Origin: an uncultured Bacteroidales bacterium | Lineage (GTDB): Bacteria; Bacteroidota; Bacteroidia; Bacteroidales; P3 | Assembly: GCA_946183915.1 (NCBI GenBank) | Contig: CAMHDJ010000012.1 | Location: 1-60,436 of the forward strand | Direction: 5' to 3' | DNA length: 60,436 nt | Part shown: piece by piece, positions 1 through 9,000 of the stretch | Position numbering within the stretch: position 1 is the stretch's first letter | Layout: each line of letters starts with the position of its first letter | Notes under the pieces: model-generated | What the model was told of the DNA's origin: nothing | What the model saw: only the letters and a program-made list of their open reading frames with translations | The model's database searches: none | Program-made: the position numbers and the translations under genes

Positions 1-239
1 TCGTGGCCACAGCGGTGGCCTATGGGCAGGGCGTCGGTGTCGGCGCGGAAGGCGATGGTCGGCGCACCGGGCTCTTTGCCCCAGACGGCGACGACGCCAT
101 AGCCCCCCACGTGGGTGTAGACCTTGTCGGGATGGAGCTGTTGAAGGTGCCGGACAATCGTATCGTGTGCAAACTGCTCGTCACCAGCCGTCTGCGGATG
201 CTCGTGGAGCTGGTGGCGTATCTCAATATAGTCGGTCAT
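1..239 (-). CDS. M20 family amidohydrolase/peptidase, N-terminal part (cut by window edge)
   Basis: The minus strand from 239 to the edge reads MTDYIEIRHQLHEHPQTAGD..., then FRADTDALPIGHRCGH. The RxxLHxxPE-like opening and the FRADxDALP...HxCGH signature are typical of M20 metal-dependent amidohydrolases (hippurate hydrolase, N-acyl-amino-acid deacylase); the HxCGH His is a metal ligand in the family. Only 79 residues are inside the window, so the substrate cannot be told. The ATG overlaps the murD stop as ATGA (236-239), so it is the third gene of the murL-murD operon and probably translationally coupled. This frame was chosen over the other minus-strand frame because only it shows the family motifs. 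Confidence 0.85.
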   Translation of the reverse strand, partial: MTDYIEIRHQLHEHPQTAGDEQFAHDTIVRHLQQLHPDKVYTHVGGYGVVAVWGKEPGAPTIAFRADTDALPIGHRCGH

Positions 240-1513
240 AGATTCATGATTTGTTCGCGGAAGAAGTCGCCGCGGTGTTCGAAGTTGCGGAAGGCGTCGT
301 AGCTGGCCGCCGCCGGCGAGAGGAGCACCGTGCCCCCCTGCGGCGTGTGGTCGGCGCACCAGGGCACGATCTTCGTGTAGTCGTCCTCTATCAAAATTGA
401 AAATTGAAAGTTGAAAATTGAAAGTTCCTCGTATATCCGATTCCCGGCTTTGCCCACAAAAACCACATTCCGCAGTGGCGCGCCCCGCAGGAAGGCCACC
501 AGAGGGCCGTAGTCAATGCCGCGGTCGAAACCGCCGAGGATCAGCGTATCCACGCGCCCCAGGGCCTTGACGGCGGCGATGGCGGCGGCCGGGATGGTGC
601 TGATGCTGTCGTCGTACCACGTGATGCCGCGCACCACGCCCACCCGCTCCATGCGGTGGCGGAGGCCTTGGAAAGTGGAGAGTGGAGTGTGGAGCGTGGA
701 AAGGGGCTGATTCAAGACCAGCGAGGCCACGCGGCAAGCCACCAAGGCGTTGCTGCGGTTGTGGTCGCCCGCCAGGGGGCTGGCGTCGAGCAGCGTGCGC
801 TCCTCGTCGCTGATGCTGCTTAACGAATACGGATGCACCTCACTTTCCACCTTCCACGTTCCGCATTCCACTAGAGAGCGCAACTCCTCGTTGTCGGTGC
901 AGTAGAAGAAATGGTCGCCCTCGCGCTGGTGCAGGGCGATCTGCAGCTTGGCCATCTTGTAGTCCATGTAGCTCCCGTAGTGGTCGAGGTGCTCCTCGTA
1001 GAGGTTGAGCAGCACGGCGACGCGGGGCGAACGGTGCAGCACCTCGAGCTGGTGGCAACTCAGCTCGGCCACGACAAGGCTGCCTTCGTGCAGCTGGTCG
1101 AGGATGTCGAAGAGCGGCACCCCGATGTTGCCCGCCAGGACGGAGCCCGGCAGCAGGTGGTGTATGAGGCTGGCGGTGGTGGACTTGCCCTTGGTGCCGG
1201 TGACGCCGATGGTGAGGTCGCCGTAGACCTGCAGGAAGAGGTCGGTGAGGCTGGACAAGCGGAAAGTGGACTGTGGGAAGTGGAAAGTGGGGATGCCGGG
1301 GCTCTTGATGACGAGGTCGAAGGGCCAGTCGGAATGCCACCGGTCGGCAGCGTCTTTCCATCGGCCGCCCTCCACCTGGGTGGCGACGGTGAGCGGTGCG
1401 CCGGGCAACAGCCTCTTGATCAGGTTCTCGGCACTCTTCCCCTCGCGGCCGTAGCCGGCCACGAGTATCGTGTGGCCCTCGAGCAGGGCCTTCAGTTGTT
1501 TTTCTCTGTACAT
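236..1513 (-). CDS. murD: UDP-N-acetylmuramoyl-L-alanine glutamate ligase (MurD; probably the L-Glu-adding MurD2 type)
   Basis: Mur ligase of 425 residues. P-loop GVTGTKGKST at 103-112, ELSCHQLE at 150-157, a YKMAK segment holding the Lys that is carbamylated in the family (K187), GDHNRSNA at 249-256 and a C-terminal LLSPAAASYDAFRNFEHRG. It adds glutamate to UDP-MurNAc-L-Ala in the cytoplasm. It overlaps murL by 22 bp, and MurL-linked MurD enzymes (MurD2, known from Xanthomonas) add L-Glu rather than D-Glu; that specificity is inferred from context. Four short stretches look inserted and are encoded by 7-bp-period repeats: residues about 75-86, 217-225, 268-281 and 364-373. All keep the frame. 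Apart from these the length matches the family. Confidence 0.93.
   Translation of the reverse strand: MYREKQLKALLEGHTILVAGYGREGKSAENLIKRLLPGAPLTVATQVEGGRWKDAADRWHSDWPFDLVIKSPGIPTFHFPQSTFRLSSLTDLFLQVYGDLTIGVTGTKGKSTTASLIHHLLPGSVLAGNIGVPLFDILDQLHEGSLVVAELSCHQLEVLHRSPRVAVLLNLYEEHLDHYGSYMDYKMAKLQIALHQREGDHFFYCTDNEELRSLVECGTWKVESEVHPYSLSSISDEERTLLDASPLAGDHNRSNALVACRVASLVLNQPLSTLHTPLSTFQGLRHRMERVGVVRGITWYDDSISTIPAAAIAAVKALGRVDTLILGGFDRGIDYGPLVAFLRGAPLRNVVFVGKAGNRIYEELSIFNFQFSILIEDDYTKIVPWCADHTPQGGTVLLSPAAASYDAFRNFEHRGDFFREQIMNL
391..426. repeat. 7-bp-period repeat (TTGAAAA/TTGAAAG) inside murD
   Basis: Five consecutive near-copies of a heptamer of the type TTGAAAA lie within murD and encode residues about 364-373 (SIFNFQFSI). 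The length change is in frame. Confidence 0.8.
671..706. repeat. 7-bp-period repeat (GTGGAAA type) inside murD
   Basis: Heptamers of the GTGGAAA/GTGGAGA type, five degenerate copies, encode murD residues about 268-281 (QPLSTLHTPLSTF) on the opposite strand. The same motif occurs between genes elsewhere in the window. Confidence 0.75.
839..873. repeat. 7-bp-period repeat inside murD
   Basis: Degenerate copies of TTTCCAC/TTCCACG encode murD residues about 217-225 (CGTWKVESE). The plus-strand reading is the reverse complement of the GTGGAAA family. Confidence 0.7.
1259..1291. repeat. 7-bp-period repeat (GGAAAGT type) inside murD
   Basis: Copies of GGAAAGTG spaced by about 7 bp encode murD residues about 75-86 (PTFHFPQSTFRL), between the first and the ATP-binding domain. 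In frame. Confidence 0.75.
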
Positions 1514-2919
1514 GCGGTTTGAAGTATTTGGCGTTCCTCGGCGGTGAGATTGCCGATCGGGCTGAGCTCCTCCAGGGCGATGAGCGACAGCGGAGGCTCA
1601 GGGGGCACCAGCTCCAACAGACTGGGGCGCCGGTCTTTATACCAGCGGTCGACCGCCATCAGCAGGGCCTGGCGCACCTCGCCCACGGTGCCCACACACT
1701 CGAAGGGCTTGGTTTCGGCCTGGCCGAGGAGCTGACGGAACTCGAGCGCGAGCGTGGTGTCGTCGAGCATCGGCTTACCGAAGATGGCGTTGAGCCGCTC
1801 CGGCGCAAGGAAGGGCGAGAGTATGATGTAGGCAAAGAGGCACTTGGCGCAGTGGCCGCACCAGACGTCCTCCTTGCTGCCCACGTTGCACGAGCGGAAG
1901 ACGTCGTGATAGTCGGTAAAGCGGCTGAAGAGCATGGCGATCTGAAGCTCGGAGAGCGGCCGCAGGAAGGAGAAATAATTGAATGCGTGAGTGTGTGAAT
2001 GCGTTATTGCGTCAGTGGCTAGCGCGTCAGCACTAACACATTTACACATTGACGCATTAACGCAATAATTCCGGAAGTCGTCCTCGAATTCCAGGCTCTT
2101 CGAGTACTGATGGTTGACATAACTGCCCTTCACGGTGCTCTCATTGGCCGAGTTCTCGTTGCTCAGGGCCACGTTGGGGATGCCGCTGAGGGCGGAGGCC
2201 AGGCGGGTGTAGAAGGCCAGCATGGCGCTGAAGGGCGTGTGCCCGTTGAGGTAACCCTTGGCGTTGAGGCTCAGCAGCGTAGGGTCGATCGTGCGGCGGA
2301 TGACCAGCACCTCCTCCATGGGGAAGCCTGCCACCCGGGCGCACTCGCGAGTGGCGCCGCGGGGGTTCATGATCAACGGGCGGATGCCCTTGCCGGCACG
2401 CCGAAGCAACTCCAGTGTCACCACACTGTCCTTGCCGCCGCCGATGGGCACAAGGTAGCAGGGACACGGCGTGCCGTGTCCGCTGGCGGCATCGCCATCC
2501 CTGCTTGCGGACACGGCACGCCGTGTCCCTACGATCTGCATGAACGCCTCCGGCGTCTCGTGGATGCCGTTGGTGTAGAAAAACTCGCCCAGACCGTGCC
2601 AGTAGAGCTTGCGCCAGAAGGCTGTCTGGCTGTCGGTGAGGCTGCCGCAGAGCACCTTGACGGCAGGCGGGCAGGCGCACTTCCAGTAGCTCACCAGCTC
2701 CACCATGCCGATGTCGAACACCATCTCGTCCAGGTCGGCCCGCTCCAGGTCGAGGAAGGGGCGGCGTTCGACCACGGCCGTCGGGTGGAACTCCACGTCG
2801 CCCATCCGGAAGTCGAACCACAGCCGCAAGCCCTCGGCCTCGGCGCGATAGTGATAGGCCACATATTCGAATTCAGGGTATTGCTTGCGCAACGCCACGT
2901 ACTTGTCGGTATTATTCAT
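1492..2919 (-). CDS. murL: UDP-MurNAc-L-Ala-L-Glu epimerase (MurL)
   Basis: Protein of 475 residues with an adenine-nucleotide alpha-hydrolase type PP-loop, PIGGGKDSVVTLELL (GGGKDS at 160-165), and a Cys cluster C344...CGHCAKC (354-360), the arrangement I associate with MurL. In the Xanthomonas pathway MurL uses ATP to epimerise the terminal L-Glu of UDP-MurNAc-L-Ala-L-Glu to D-Glu, replacing glutamate racemase. Adjacency to murD supports this strongly. I start at ATG 2919 (MNNTDKY); an in-frame start at 2946 would add nine residues. Two segments look foreign: residues 131-155, encoded by a palindromic element, and 286-312, encoded by 8-bp-period inverted repeats. The first directly precedes the PP-loop. 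Confidence 0.82.
   Translation of the reverse strand: MNNTDKYVALRKQYPEFEYVAYHYRAEAEGLRLWFDFRMGDVEFHPTAVVERRPFLDLERADLDEMVFDIGMVELVSYWKCACPPAVKVLCGSLTDSQTAFWRKLYWHGLGEFFYTNGIHETPEAFMQIVGTRRAVSASRDGDAASGHGTPCPCYLVPIGGGKDSVVTLELLRRAGKGIRPLIMNPRGATRECARVAGFPMEEVLVIRRTIDPTLLSLNAKGYLNGHTPFSAMLAFYTRLASALSGIPNVALSNENSANESTVKGSYVNHQYSKSLEFEDDFRNYCVNASMCKCVSADALATDAITHSHTHAFNYFSFLRPLSELQIAMLFSRFTDYHDVFRSCNVGSKEDVWCGHCAKCLFAYIILSPFLAPERLNAIFGKPMLDDTTLALEFRQLLGQAETKPFECVGTVGEVRQALLMAVDRWYKDRRPSLLELVPPEPPLSLIALEELSPIGNLTAEERQILQTACTEKNN
1980..2071. repeat. 8-bp-period inverted repeat inside murL
   Basis: Octamers of the type AATGCGTC/AATGTGTA run in one direction and their complements in the other, so the segment could fold on itself (compare the stretches near 1985-2010 and 2035-2065). 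It encodes the Cys/Ser/Thr-rich residues 286-312 of MurL and keeps the frame. Confidence 0.7.
2456..2530. repeat. Palindromic repeat pair inside murL
   Basis: Two 20-bp units with arms GGACACGG and CCGTGTCC lie at 2462-2481 and 2509-2528. Each is nearly self-complementary and the two are exact reverse complements of each other; shorter arms AGCAGGGA (2457-2464) and TCCCTGCT (2498-2505) also match. The whole segment adds about 25 codons to MurL just before the PP-loop. Confidence 0.85.
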
Positions 2920-2981
2920 GCTACATGTAACGTCCCTCGCCCCCAATTATTGTGTCAACCTCCTCAAAAAAAGCACCCTAC

Positions 2982-3036
2982 AGGCACCTTCGAGGCATCC
3001 TCCAGGCATCCTCCAGGCATCAACTAGGCATATACG
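2982..3036. repeat. 11-bp tandem repeat array (AGGCATCCTCC type)
   Basis: Five consecutive 11-bp units beginning AGGCA (AGGCACCTTCG, AGGCATCCTCC twice, AGGCATCAACT, AGGCATATACG) sit between the divergent murL and yajC genes. Related arrays occur at 37154 and 57688. The rest of the 2920-3201 gap is AT-rich leader sequence for yajC. Confidence 0.85.
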
Positions 3037-3201
3037 CCATCCAGATGGCTCGAAACAGGAGGTTAGTACCTTTCCGGCGCAACAAAAGTGTGAATTTGGG
3101 AGTGCATTTTGGTCGTTTCGGATATTTTCTTTTATATTGTACAATAAATATAATCCCTCCTCGTTATCAAAGCTAGTTTTAACAAAAAAGACTCAAAAAA
3201 G

Positions 3202-3501
3202 ATGATACTACTCGACATTGCCAACGGCTGGAAGACCGCCATCATGATTGTGGCGATGATAGCCGTGTTCTACTTCTTCCTGATCAAACCGCAGAGCGAC
3301 CGCGCCAAGAAGGACGCCGCCTACCGCGCCGGCCTGAAGGCGGGCGACCGCCTGATGACCGCCGGCGGGGTGCACGTGAGCTTCGTGAGCGCCGACGGCG
3401 CCATGGCCACCGTCGAGGCCGCCCCGGGCGTCCGGATGAAGGTGCAGCTCGCCAGCCTCCAGCCCATCCCCGTGCGCAAGAAAGAATCCGCAAAAAAGTA
3501 A
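3202..3501 (+). CDS. yajC: Sec translocase auxiliary subunit YajC
   Basis: Small protein of 99 residues with one N-terminal membrane segment (about residues 12-28, IMIVAMIAVFYFFLIKPQ) followed by the FFLIKPQ...K..........GDRLMTAGGV pattern diagnostic of YajC. It is an inner-membrane partner of SecDF at the Sec translocon. Length fits the family (85-115). Only 16 bp separate it from the downstream tolC-type gene, so it probably heads the efflux transcript. The upstream sequence near 3130 is AT-rich with a weak TATATTGT box; no clear consensus promoter is seen. Confidence 0.9.
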   Translation: MILLDIANGWKTAIMIVAMIAVFYFFLIKPQSDRAKKDAAYRAGLKAGDRLMTAGGVHVSFVSADGAMATVEAAPGVRMKVQLASLQPIPVRKKESAKK

Positions 3502-3517
3502 AATACGAGAGATTAAC

Positions 3518-4912
3518 GTGAAATACAACAGACTGTTTTCATTGGCCCTCGGCGCGATGCTGACCGTGTCGGCTGTGGGGCAGGAGAAAGAGGTGCTGCG
3601 CCTGAGCCTCGACGAGGCCCAGCAGTACGCCCTCGAGCACAACGCCTCCATGCAGAACGCCGACCTCGACATGAAGAAAGCCGAGCTCGAACGCTGGAAG
3701 ACACTCAGCAGCATGCTTCCGCAGGTGCGCACCGGCTTCGACTACCAGAACATGTGCGGCTACACGATGAACTTCGGCGGCGGCCGCTCCATGATGTCCA
3801 TGATTCCCGACACCATCCTGGTGGGCGGCGTTCCCGTGCCCATCACCATCCCCGGCGCCGAAGAGGCAAGCAGCACCGAGAGCGGCGGCATCGCCATGAA
3901 CCCCAACGGCACCTTCAGCGTCACCGCCTCCATCGCCCTCACCGGCGCCCAGATCGTGGGTACCCTGCTGCAGGACATCTCCATGCAGATGACCGACATC
4001 AACCGCCAGCAGACCGCCCAGCAGACGCGCTCGAACGTAAAGAACATCTACGTCTCCATTCTCGTCATGCAGCAGACCGTGGGCCTGCTCGATTCGAGCC
4101 TGGCCAACCTCGAGCGCCTGGCCGCCACGGCCCAGGCCAGCGTCGACGTGGGCGCCGCCGAGCAGGTCGACGCCGACAAGCTGCAGGTGCAGGTGGCCTC
4201 CATGAAGAGCAGCATCAACAGCAGCAAGCGCTCGCTGCAGGCCCTGCGCAACTCGATGCTCCTGCAACTGGGGGCCGACGTGGACGCCGACTTCGAGCTC
4301 ACCACGCCGGTGGACCAGATCCTCAGCGTCGACAACGCCACCCAGCTCCTGGGCCGCGGCTTCGACCTCACGAAGAACTACAACTACCAGCTCCTCGAGC
4401 AGAGCGAGAACCTCGCCCGCCGCAACGTGACCATGGCCTACATGGACTTCACCCCCACCCTCTCGGCCTACTACCAGTACAGCGCCAAGACCTACTTCGG
4501 CCGCGACGAAGGCTTCAACATGACGCCTCCCAACATGGTCGGCGCCTCGCTCACGCTGCCACTCTTCACCAGCGGCACCCGCACGGCCAACGTCAAGAGC
4601 GCCAAGATCGCCCTGCAGGAGAGCGTCAACAGCCGCCGCCAGGCCGAGGACGGCCTGCGTGTGCAGTACAACCAGCTCTGCTACGACCTCGCTTCGGCCC
4701 TCGAGACCTACGACATACAGAGCCGCAACCTCGACGTCACCCGCCGCGTCTTCGACAACCTGACCGAGAAGTACCGCTACGGCCGCGCCTCGAGCCTGGA
4801 GGTGACCAACGCCTCGACCGACATCATCAGCGCCCAGAGCAGCTACATCCAGGCTGTGATGAGCGTCATCTCGGCCCAGACCGCCCTCGAAGACCTGATC
4901 AACGTCGAATAA
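3518..4912 (+). CDS. TolC family outer-membrane efflux protein
   Basis: Protein of 464 residues starting at GTG 3518, with a signal peptide (MKYNRLFSLALGAMLTVSAVGQ) followed by two related halves rich in long Ala/Gln/Ser/Asn helices (LDEAQQYALEHN ... LGRGFDLTKNYN), the two-fold repeat of TolC-type proteins. It would form the outer-membrane duct of a tripartite pump. The next genes encode the periplasmic adaptor and the RND permease. Residues about 60-115 include a Gly/Met/Pro-rich insertion (GGGRSMMSMIPDT...) that may be an extracellular loop. Substrate unknown. Confidence 0.93.
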   Translation: MKYNRLFSLALGAMLTVSAVGQEKEVLRLSLDEAQQYALEHNASMQNADLDMKKAELERWKTLSSMLPQVRTGFDYQNMCGYTMNFGGGRSMMSMIPDTILVGGVPVPITIPGAEEASSTESGGIAMNPNGTFSVTASIALTGAQIVGTLLQDISMQMTDINRQQTAQQTRSNVKNIYVSILVMQQTVGLLDSSLANLERLAATAQASVDVGAAEQVDADKLQVQVASMKSSINSSKRSLQALRNSMLLQLGADVDADFELTTPVDQILSVDNATQLLGRGFDLTKNYNYQLLEQSENLARRNVTMAYMDFTPTLSAYYQYSAKTYFGRDEGFNMTPPNMVGASLTLPLFTSGTRTANVKSAKIALQESVNSRRQAEDGLRVQYNQLCYDLASALETYDIQSRNLDVTRRVFDNLTEKYRYGRASSLEVTNASTDIISAQSSYIQAVMSVISAQTALEDLINVE

Positions 4913-4941
4913 ATCCCACCCCGATAAAAAAGAACAACACA

Positions 4942-5979
4942 ATGAATAGAATCCTCAAAACAGCAACCCTCCTGCTGGCCGCCCTGAGCCTCGCGGCCTG
5001 CGGCGGCAACGGCGGCGCCGAAAGCAAGAAAGCCACCACCACCCAGAAAGAGGCCGAGCGCGTCAAAGTGCTCACCCTCCAGAGCGAACGCATCGCCAAG
5101 ACCCTCGAGCTCTCCTCGACCCTCGAGGGCTACGAGACCATGAACATCGCCCCCAGCCTGACCGGACACATCGAGCACATCTACGTCGAGGTGGGATCGC
5201 GCGTGCAGAAAGGCTCCATGCTCGTCCGCATGGACCAGACGCAGCTCAACACCACCCGCATCAACCTGGCCTCCACCAAGACCGAGCTCGACCGCGTCAG
5301 CGCCCTCAAGCAGAGCGGCTCCATCAGCGAGCAGGTCTACGACCAGACCAAGGCCGGATACGACCAGCTGGTGGAGAACGAGCGCTTCCTCGACCAGAAC
5401 ACCTTTGTCAAGGCCCAGTTCGCCGGCGTCATCAGCGCCAAGAACTACGAGGACGGCGAGATGTACACCGGCGCCCCCATCCTCACCCTCACCCAGATCA
5501 GCCGCCTGAAGGCCATCATCAACATCCCCGAGACCTACTTCCCCCTCGTCAAGCAGGGCATGAAAGTCAGCATCGAGAGCGACATCTACCCCGGCCAGGT
5601 CTTCCCCGCCACCATCGAGATCGTCTATCCCACCATCGACGCCGCCAGCCACACCTTCCAGGCCAAGCTGAACATCCCCAACGCCGGCGAGAAGATCCGT
5701 CCCGGCATGTATGTCCGCACCCAGCTGGCTGTCGGACAGGTCGACGCCATCGTGGTGCCCTACCAGAGCGTGCTGAAGCTCACCGGATCGAACGACCGCT
5801 ACGTCTTCGTCAACAACGAAGGCACAGCCCGCCGCGTGCCCGTCACCCTGGGCCAGCGCTTCGACGACCGCATCGAGATCATCCCCGTCGAACCCGGCGC
5901 CATCAAAGCCGGCGACCAGCTGGTGGTCACCGGTCAGGCCCGCCTCGTCGACGGCGTAGCCTTAGAGATTGTCGATTAA
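4942..5979 (+). CDS. RND efflux periplasmic adaptor (membrane fusion lipoprotein)
   Basis: Protein of 345 residues. The start at 4942 gives a lipoprotein signal with lipobox LAAC (C20). It contains the paired half-motifs of a lipoyl/barrel-sandwich domain (LTGHIEHIYVEVGSRVQKGSMLVRMD and FVKAQFAGVISAKNYEDGEMYTG) around a short coiled-coil hairpin, then beta-barrel and membrane-proximal domains. HlyD/AcrA-type adaptors bridge the permease and TolC. An in-frame extension upstream lies inside tolC and was rejected because only this start yields a signal peptide. Confidence 0.93.
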   Translation: MNRILKTATLLLAALSLAACGGNGGAESKKATTTQKEAERVKVLTLQSERIAKTLELSSTLEGYETMNIAPSLTGHIEHIYVEVGSRVQKGSMLVRMDQTQLNTTRINLASTKTELDRVSALKQSGSISEQVYDQTKAGYDQLVENERFLDQNTFVKAQFAGVISAKNYEDGEMYTGAPILTLTQISRLKAIINIPETYFPLVKQGMKVSIESDIYPGQVFPATIEIVYPTIDAASHTFQAKLNIPNAGEKIRPGMYVRTQLAVGQVDAIVVPYQSVLKLTGSNDRYVFVNNEGTARRVPVTLGQRFDDRIEIIPVEPGAIKAGDQLVVTGQARLVDGVALEIVD

Positions 5980-6023
5980 ACCTCACCGTCACCCATCACT
6001 AATCTCCAATCCCCCATCACACA

Positions 6024-9000
6024 ATGGCAATCTACAAGACCGCTATCAACAAGCCCATCACCACCGGCCTCATCTTTGTGGCCGTCATCGTGCTGGGCCT
6101 CTTCTCGCTGACCCGCCTCCCCATCGACCAGATGCCCGAGATGGACCCGCCCTATGTCACCGTCATGACCACCTATGCCGGTGCCAACGCCAGCGAGATC
6201 GAGACCAATATCACCAAACTCGTCGAGAACTCGCTCAACAGCGTCGACGGTCTGAAGAACATCACCTCCACCTCGAAGGACAACATCTCGGTCGTCAGCC
6301 TCGAGTTCGAATGGGGCTCTGACATCGACGAGGCGCTGAACGACATCCGCTCCTACGTCGACCTGCTCTACGACAACCTGCCCGACGGCGTGTCGCGTCC
6401 CATGATCCTCAAGCTCAACTCCAGCGCCATGCCCATCATGATGTACGGCTTCACCGCCAAGGAGAGCTACCCGGGCTTGGACCGCATCCTTGAGGACAAT
6501 GTAGTCAACGTGCTCAATCGCGTCGACGGCATCGGCAACATCACCGTCAGCGGTGCCCCCGAACGCTACGTCTACATCGACCTCGACCCCAAACAGCTCG
6601 ACGCCTACGGCATCCCGCTCGAACTCGTCGGCCAGGCCATCTCGTCCAACAACCTCGACTTGGCCTCCGGCACCGTCAAGATGGGCAAGGAGCAGTACCA
6701 GATGCGCGTCAAGGGCGAGTACGTCGAGAGCTCCGAGATCGGCGACATCGTGGTCACCACCACCGGCGGTGCCAACAGCATGGCCGCCCTCGCCGGCGGC
6801 GCCAACACTGGCACCAAGCAGGTCTTCGTGCGCGACCTGGCCACCGTGCGCGACACCATCAAGGACCTCTCGCTCGACGAGAAGATCAACGGCCGCGACG
6901 GCGCCCGACTCATCATCACCAAGCAGACCGGCGCCAACACCGTCGCCATCGCCCGCGAGGTGAAGGCCGAGATGGAGAAAATCATGAAGACCCTGCCGCC
7001 CGATATCGAGGTCACCCTCATCAACGACGGCTCCGACAACATCATCAACGCCATCAACGGCCTCACCGAGAGCATCTTCTACGCCCTCCTCTTCGTGGTC
7101 TTGGTGGTCCTTGTCTTCCTCGGCAACTGGCGTTCCACGCTCATCATCGCCCTCACCATCCCCATCTCCCTCGTCACATCGTTCATCTACCTGCTGCTCG
7201 CTGACTCGTCGCTGAACATCATCTCCCTCGCCTCCCTCACCGTCGCCATCGGCATGGTCGTCGACGACGCCATCGTGGTGCTGGAGAATATCACCAAGCA
7301 CATCGAACGCGGCGAGTCGCCCCGCGAGGCCTCCATATACGCCACCAACGAGGTGTGGACCTCCGTCATCGCCACCACCCTGGTGCTCGTGGCCGTCTTC
7401 GTGCCCCTCACCATGCTGCCCGGCATGATGGGTATCTTCATGAAAGAGCTCGGATGGATCGTCACCATCGTCGTCTGTGTCTCCACCACCGCCGCCATCA
7501 CGCTCATCCCCATGCTCTCGTCGCAGATGCTCAAGGAGAAACCCTTCTTCCTCACCCGCGAAGCCCGCGAGGAGGCCGAAGCCAAGCAGGCGGCCAAGAA
7601 ACTGACCTTCGACAAGACCATCGGCCGCGTCTTCAACGCCGTCGAGGCTTGGTATGCCAACGTCCTCCGCTGGTGCCTGGGCCACAAGCGGCTCACCATG
7701 CTCATCGCCTTCGCCTTCTTCGTCGTCTCCCTCCTCCCCTTCCTCACCGGACGCATCGGCATGGACTTCATGAAGGAGCAGGACAACGGCCGCATGAGCA
7801 TCAGCGCCGAACTGCAGCGCGGCACCCGCATCGAGGAGACCCTCAAGACCGCCCGCCGCATGGAGCAGGACATCTACCGCATCCTCGGCGACGATGTCAT
7901 CGTCATCTCCACCTCCGCCGGCTCCAACGACGACGCCGGCATGGCCGCGCTCTTCAACAGCACCACCAACAACAAGATCTCTATGACCGTCCGCACCACC
8001 AAGAAGTACGAGCGCAAGCGCACCATCTTCGAGATGCAGGAGGACCTCCGCAAATGCTTCGCGGAGTACCCTGAGCTGGTCACCTACCAGGTCAACCTGG
8101 GCGGCGGCATGGGCGGCGGCTCCAACAACTCACTCTCCGTCGAGATCTACGGCTACGACTTCGACCAGACCACGGCCTTCACCGACGAGTTGCGCCGCCG
8201 TGTCGAGAAGAACGTCCGCGGTGCCCGCGACACCAAAGTCAGCCGCGACGAAGACCGCGCCGAGCTCAAGATCACCCTTGACAAAGAGAAGCTTGCCCTC
8301 CACGGCCTCAACGAGAGCACCGTGGCCCTCTACGTCCGCAACCGCGTCAACGGCATGACCGCCGGATTCCTCAAAGAAGACGGCGAAGAGTACAACATCG
8401 TCGTCCGCCTCAAAGAGGAATACCGCGACGCCATCTCCGACATCGAGCAGCTCTCCATCCCCACCGCCACCGGCCGCATCATCAAGCTCGAAGAGCTGGC
8501 CAAGGTCGAGGAGTACTGGTGCCCGCCCACCATCGAGCGCAAGAACCGCCAGCGCTACCTCACCCTCACCGTCATGCCCTACCGCACCTCGCTCCAAGAG
8601 CTCGCCATGGGCGTCCAGGCCGAGCTGGACCAGATGAACATCCCCGCCGACATCCACGTCGACCTCGCCGGTAACTACAAAGACCAGCAAGACTCCACGC
8701 GCGACATGATGCTCCTCGGTGCGCTCATCCTACTGCTCGTCTACATCGTCATGGCCTCGCAGTTCGAGTCCTTCGCCAAGCCCTTCATCATCATGTTCTC
8801 CATCCCCTTCGCCATCAGCGGCGTCTCGCTGATGATGTTCTTCACCTCCACCAACATCGACATGATCGGCCTCCTCGGACTCATCCTCCTCATCGGCATC
8901 GTGGTCAAGAACGGTATTGTGCTGGTGGACTACATCAACCTCATGCGCGAGCGCGGCATCCCGCTCACCGAGGCCATCGCCCTCTCCGGCCAGAGCCGTC

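Noticed and set aside
5976-7685. Long open frame (569 codons) antisense to the RND permease gene
   Set aside because: Asp/Glu/Gly/Val-rich shadow of a GC-rich gene on the other strand; no motif, while the plus strand encodes a complete RND permease.
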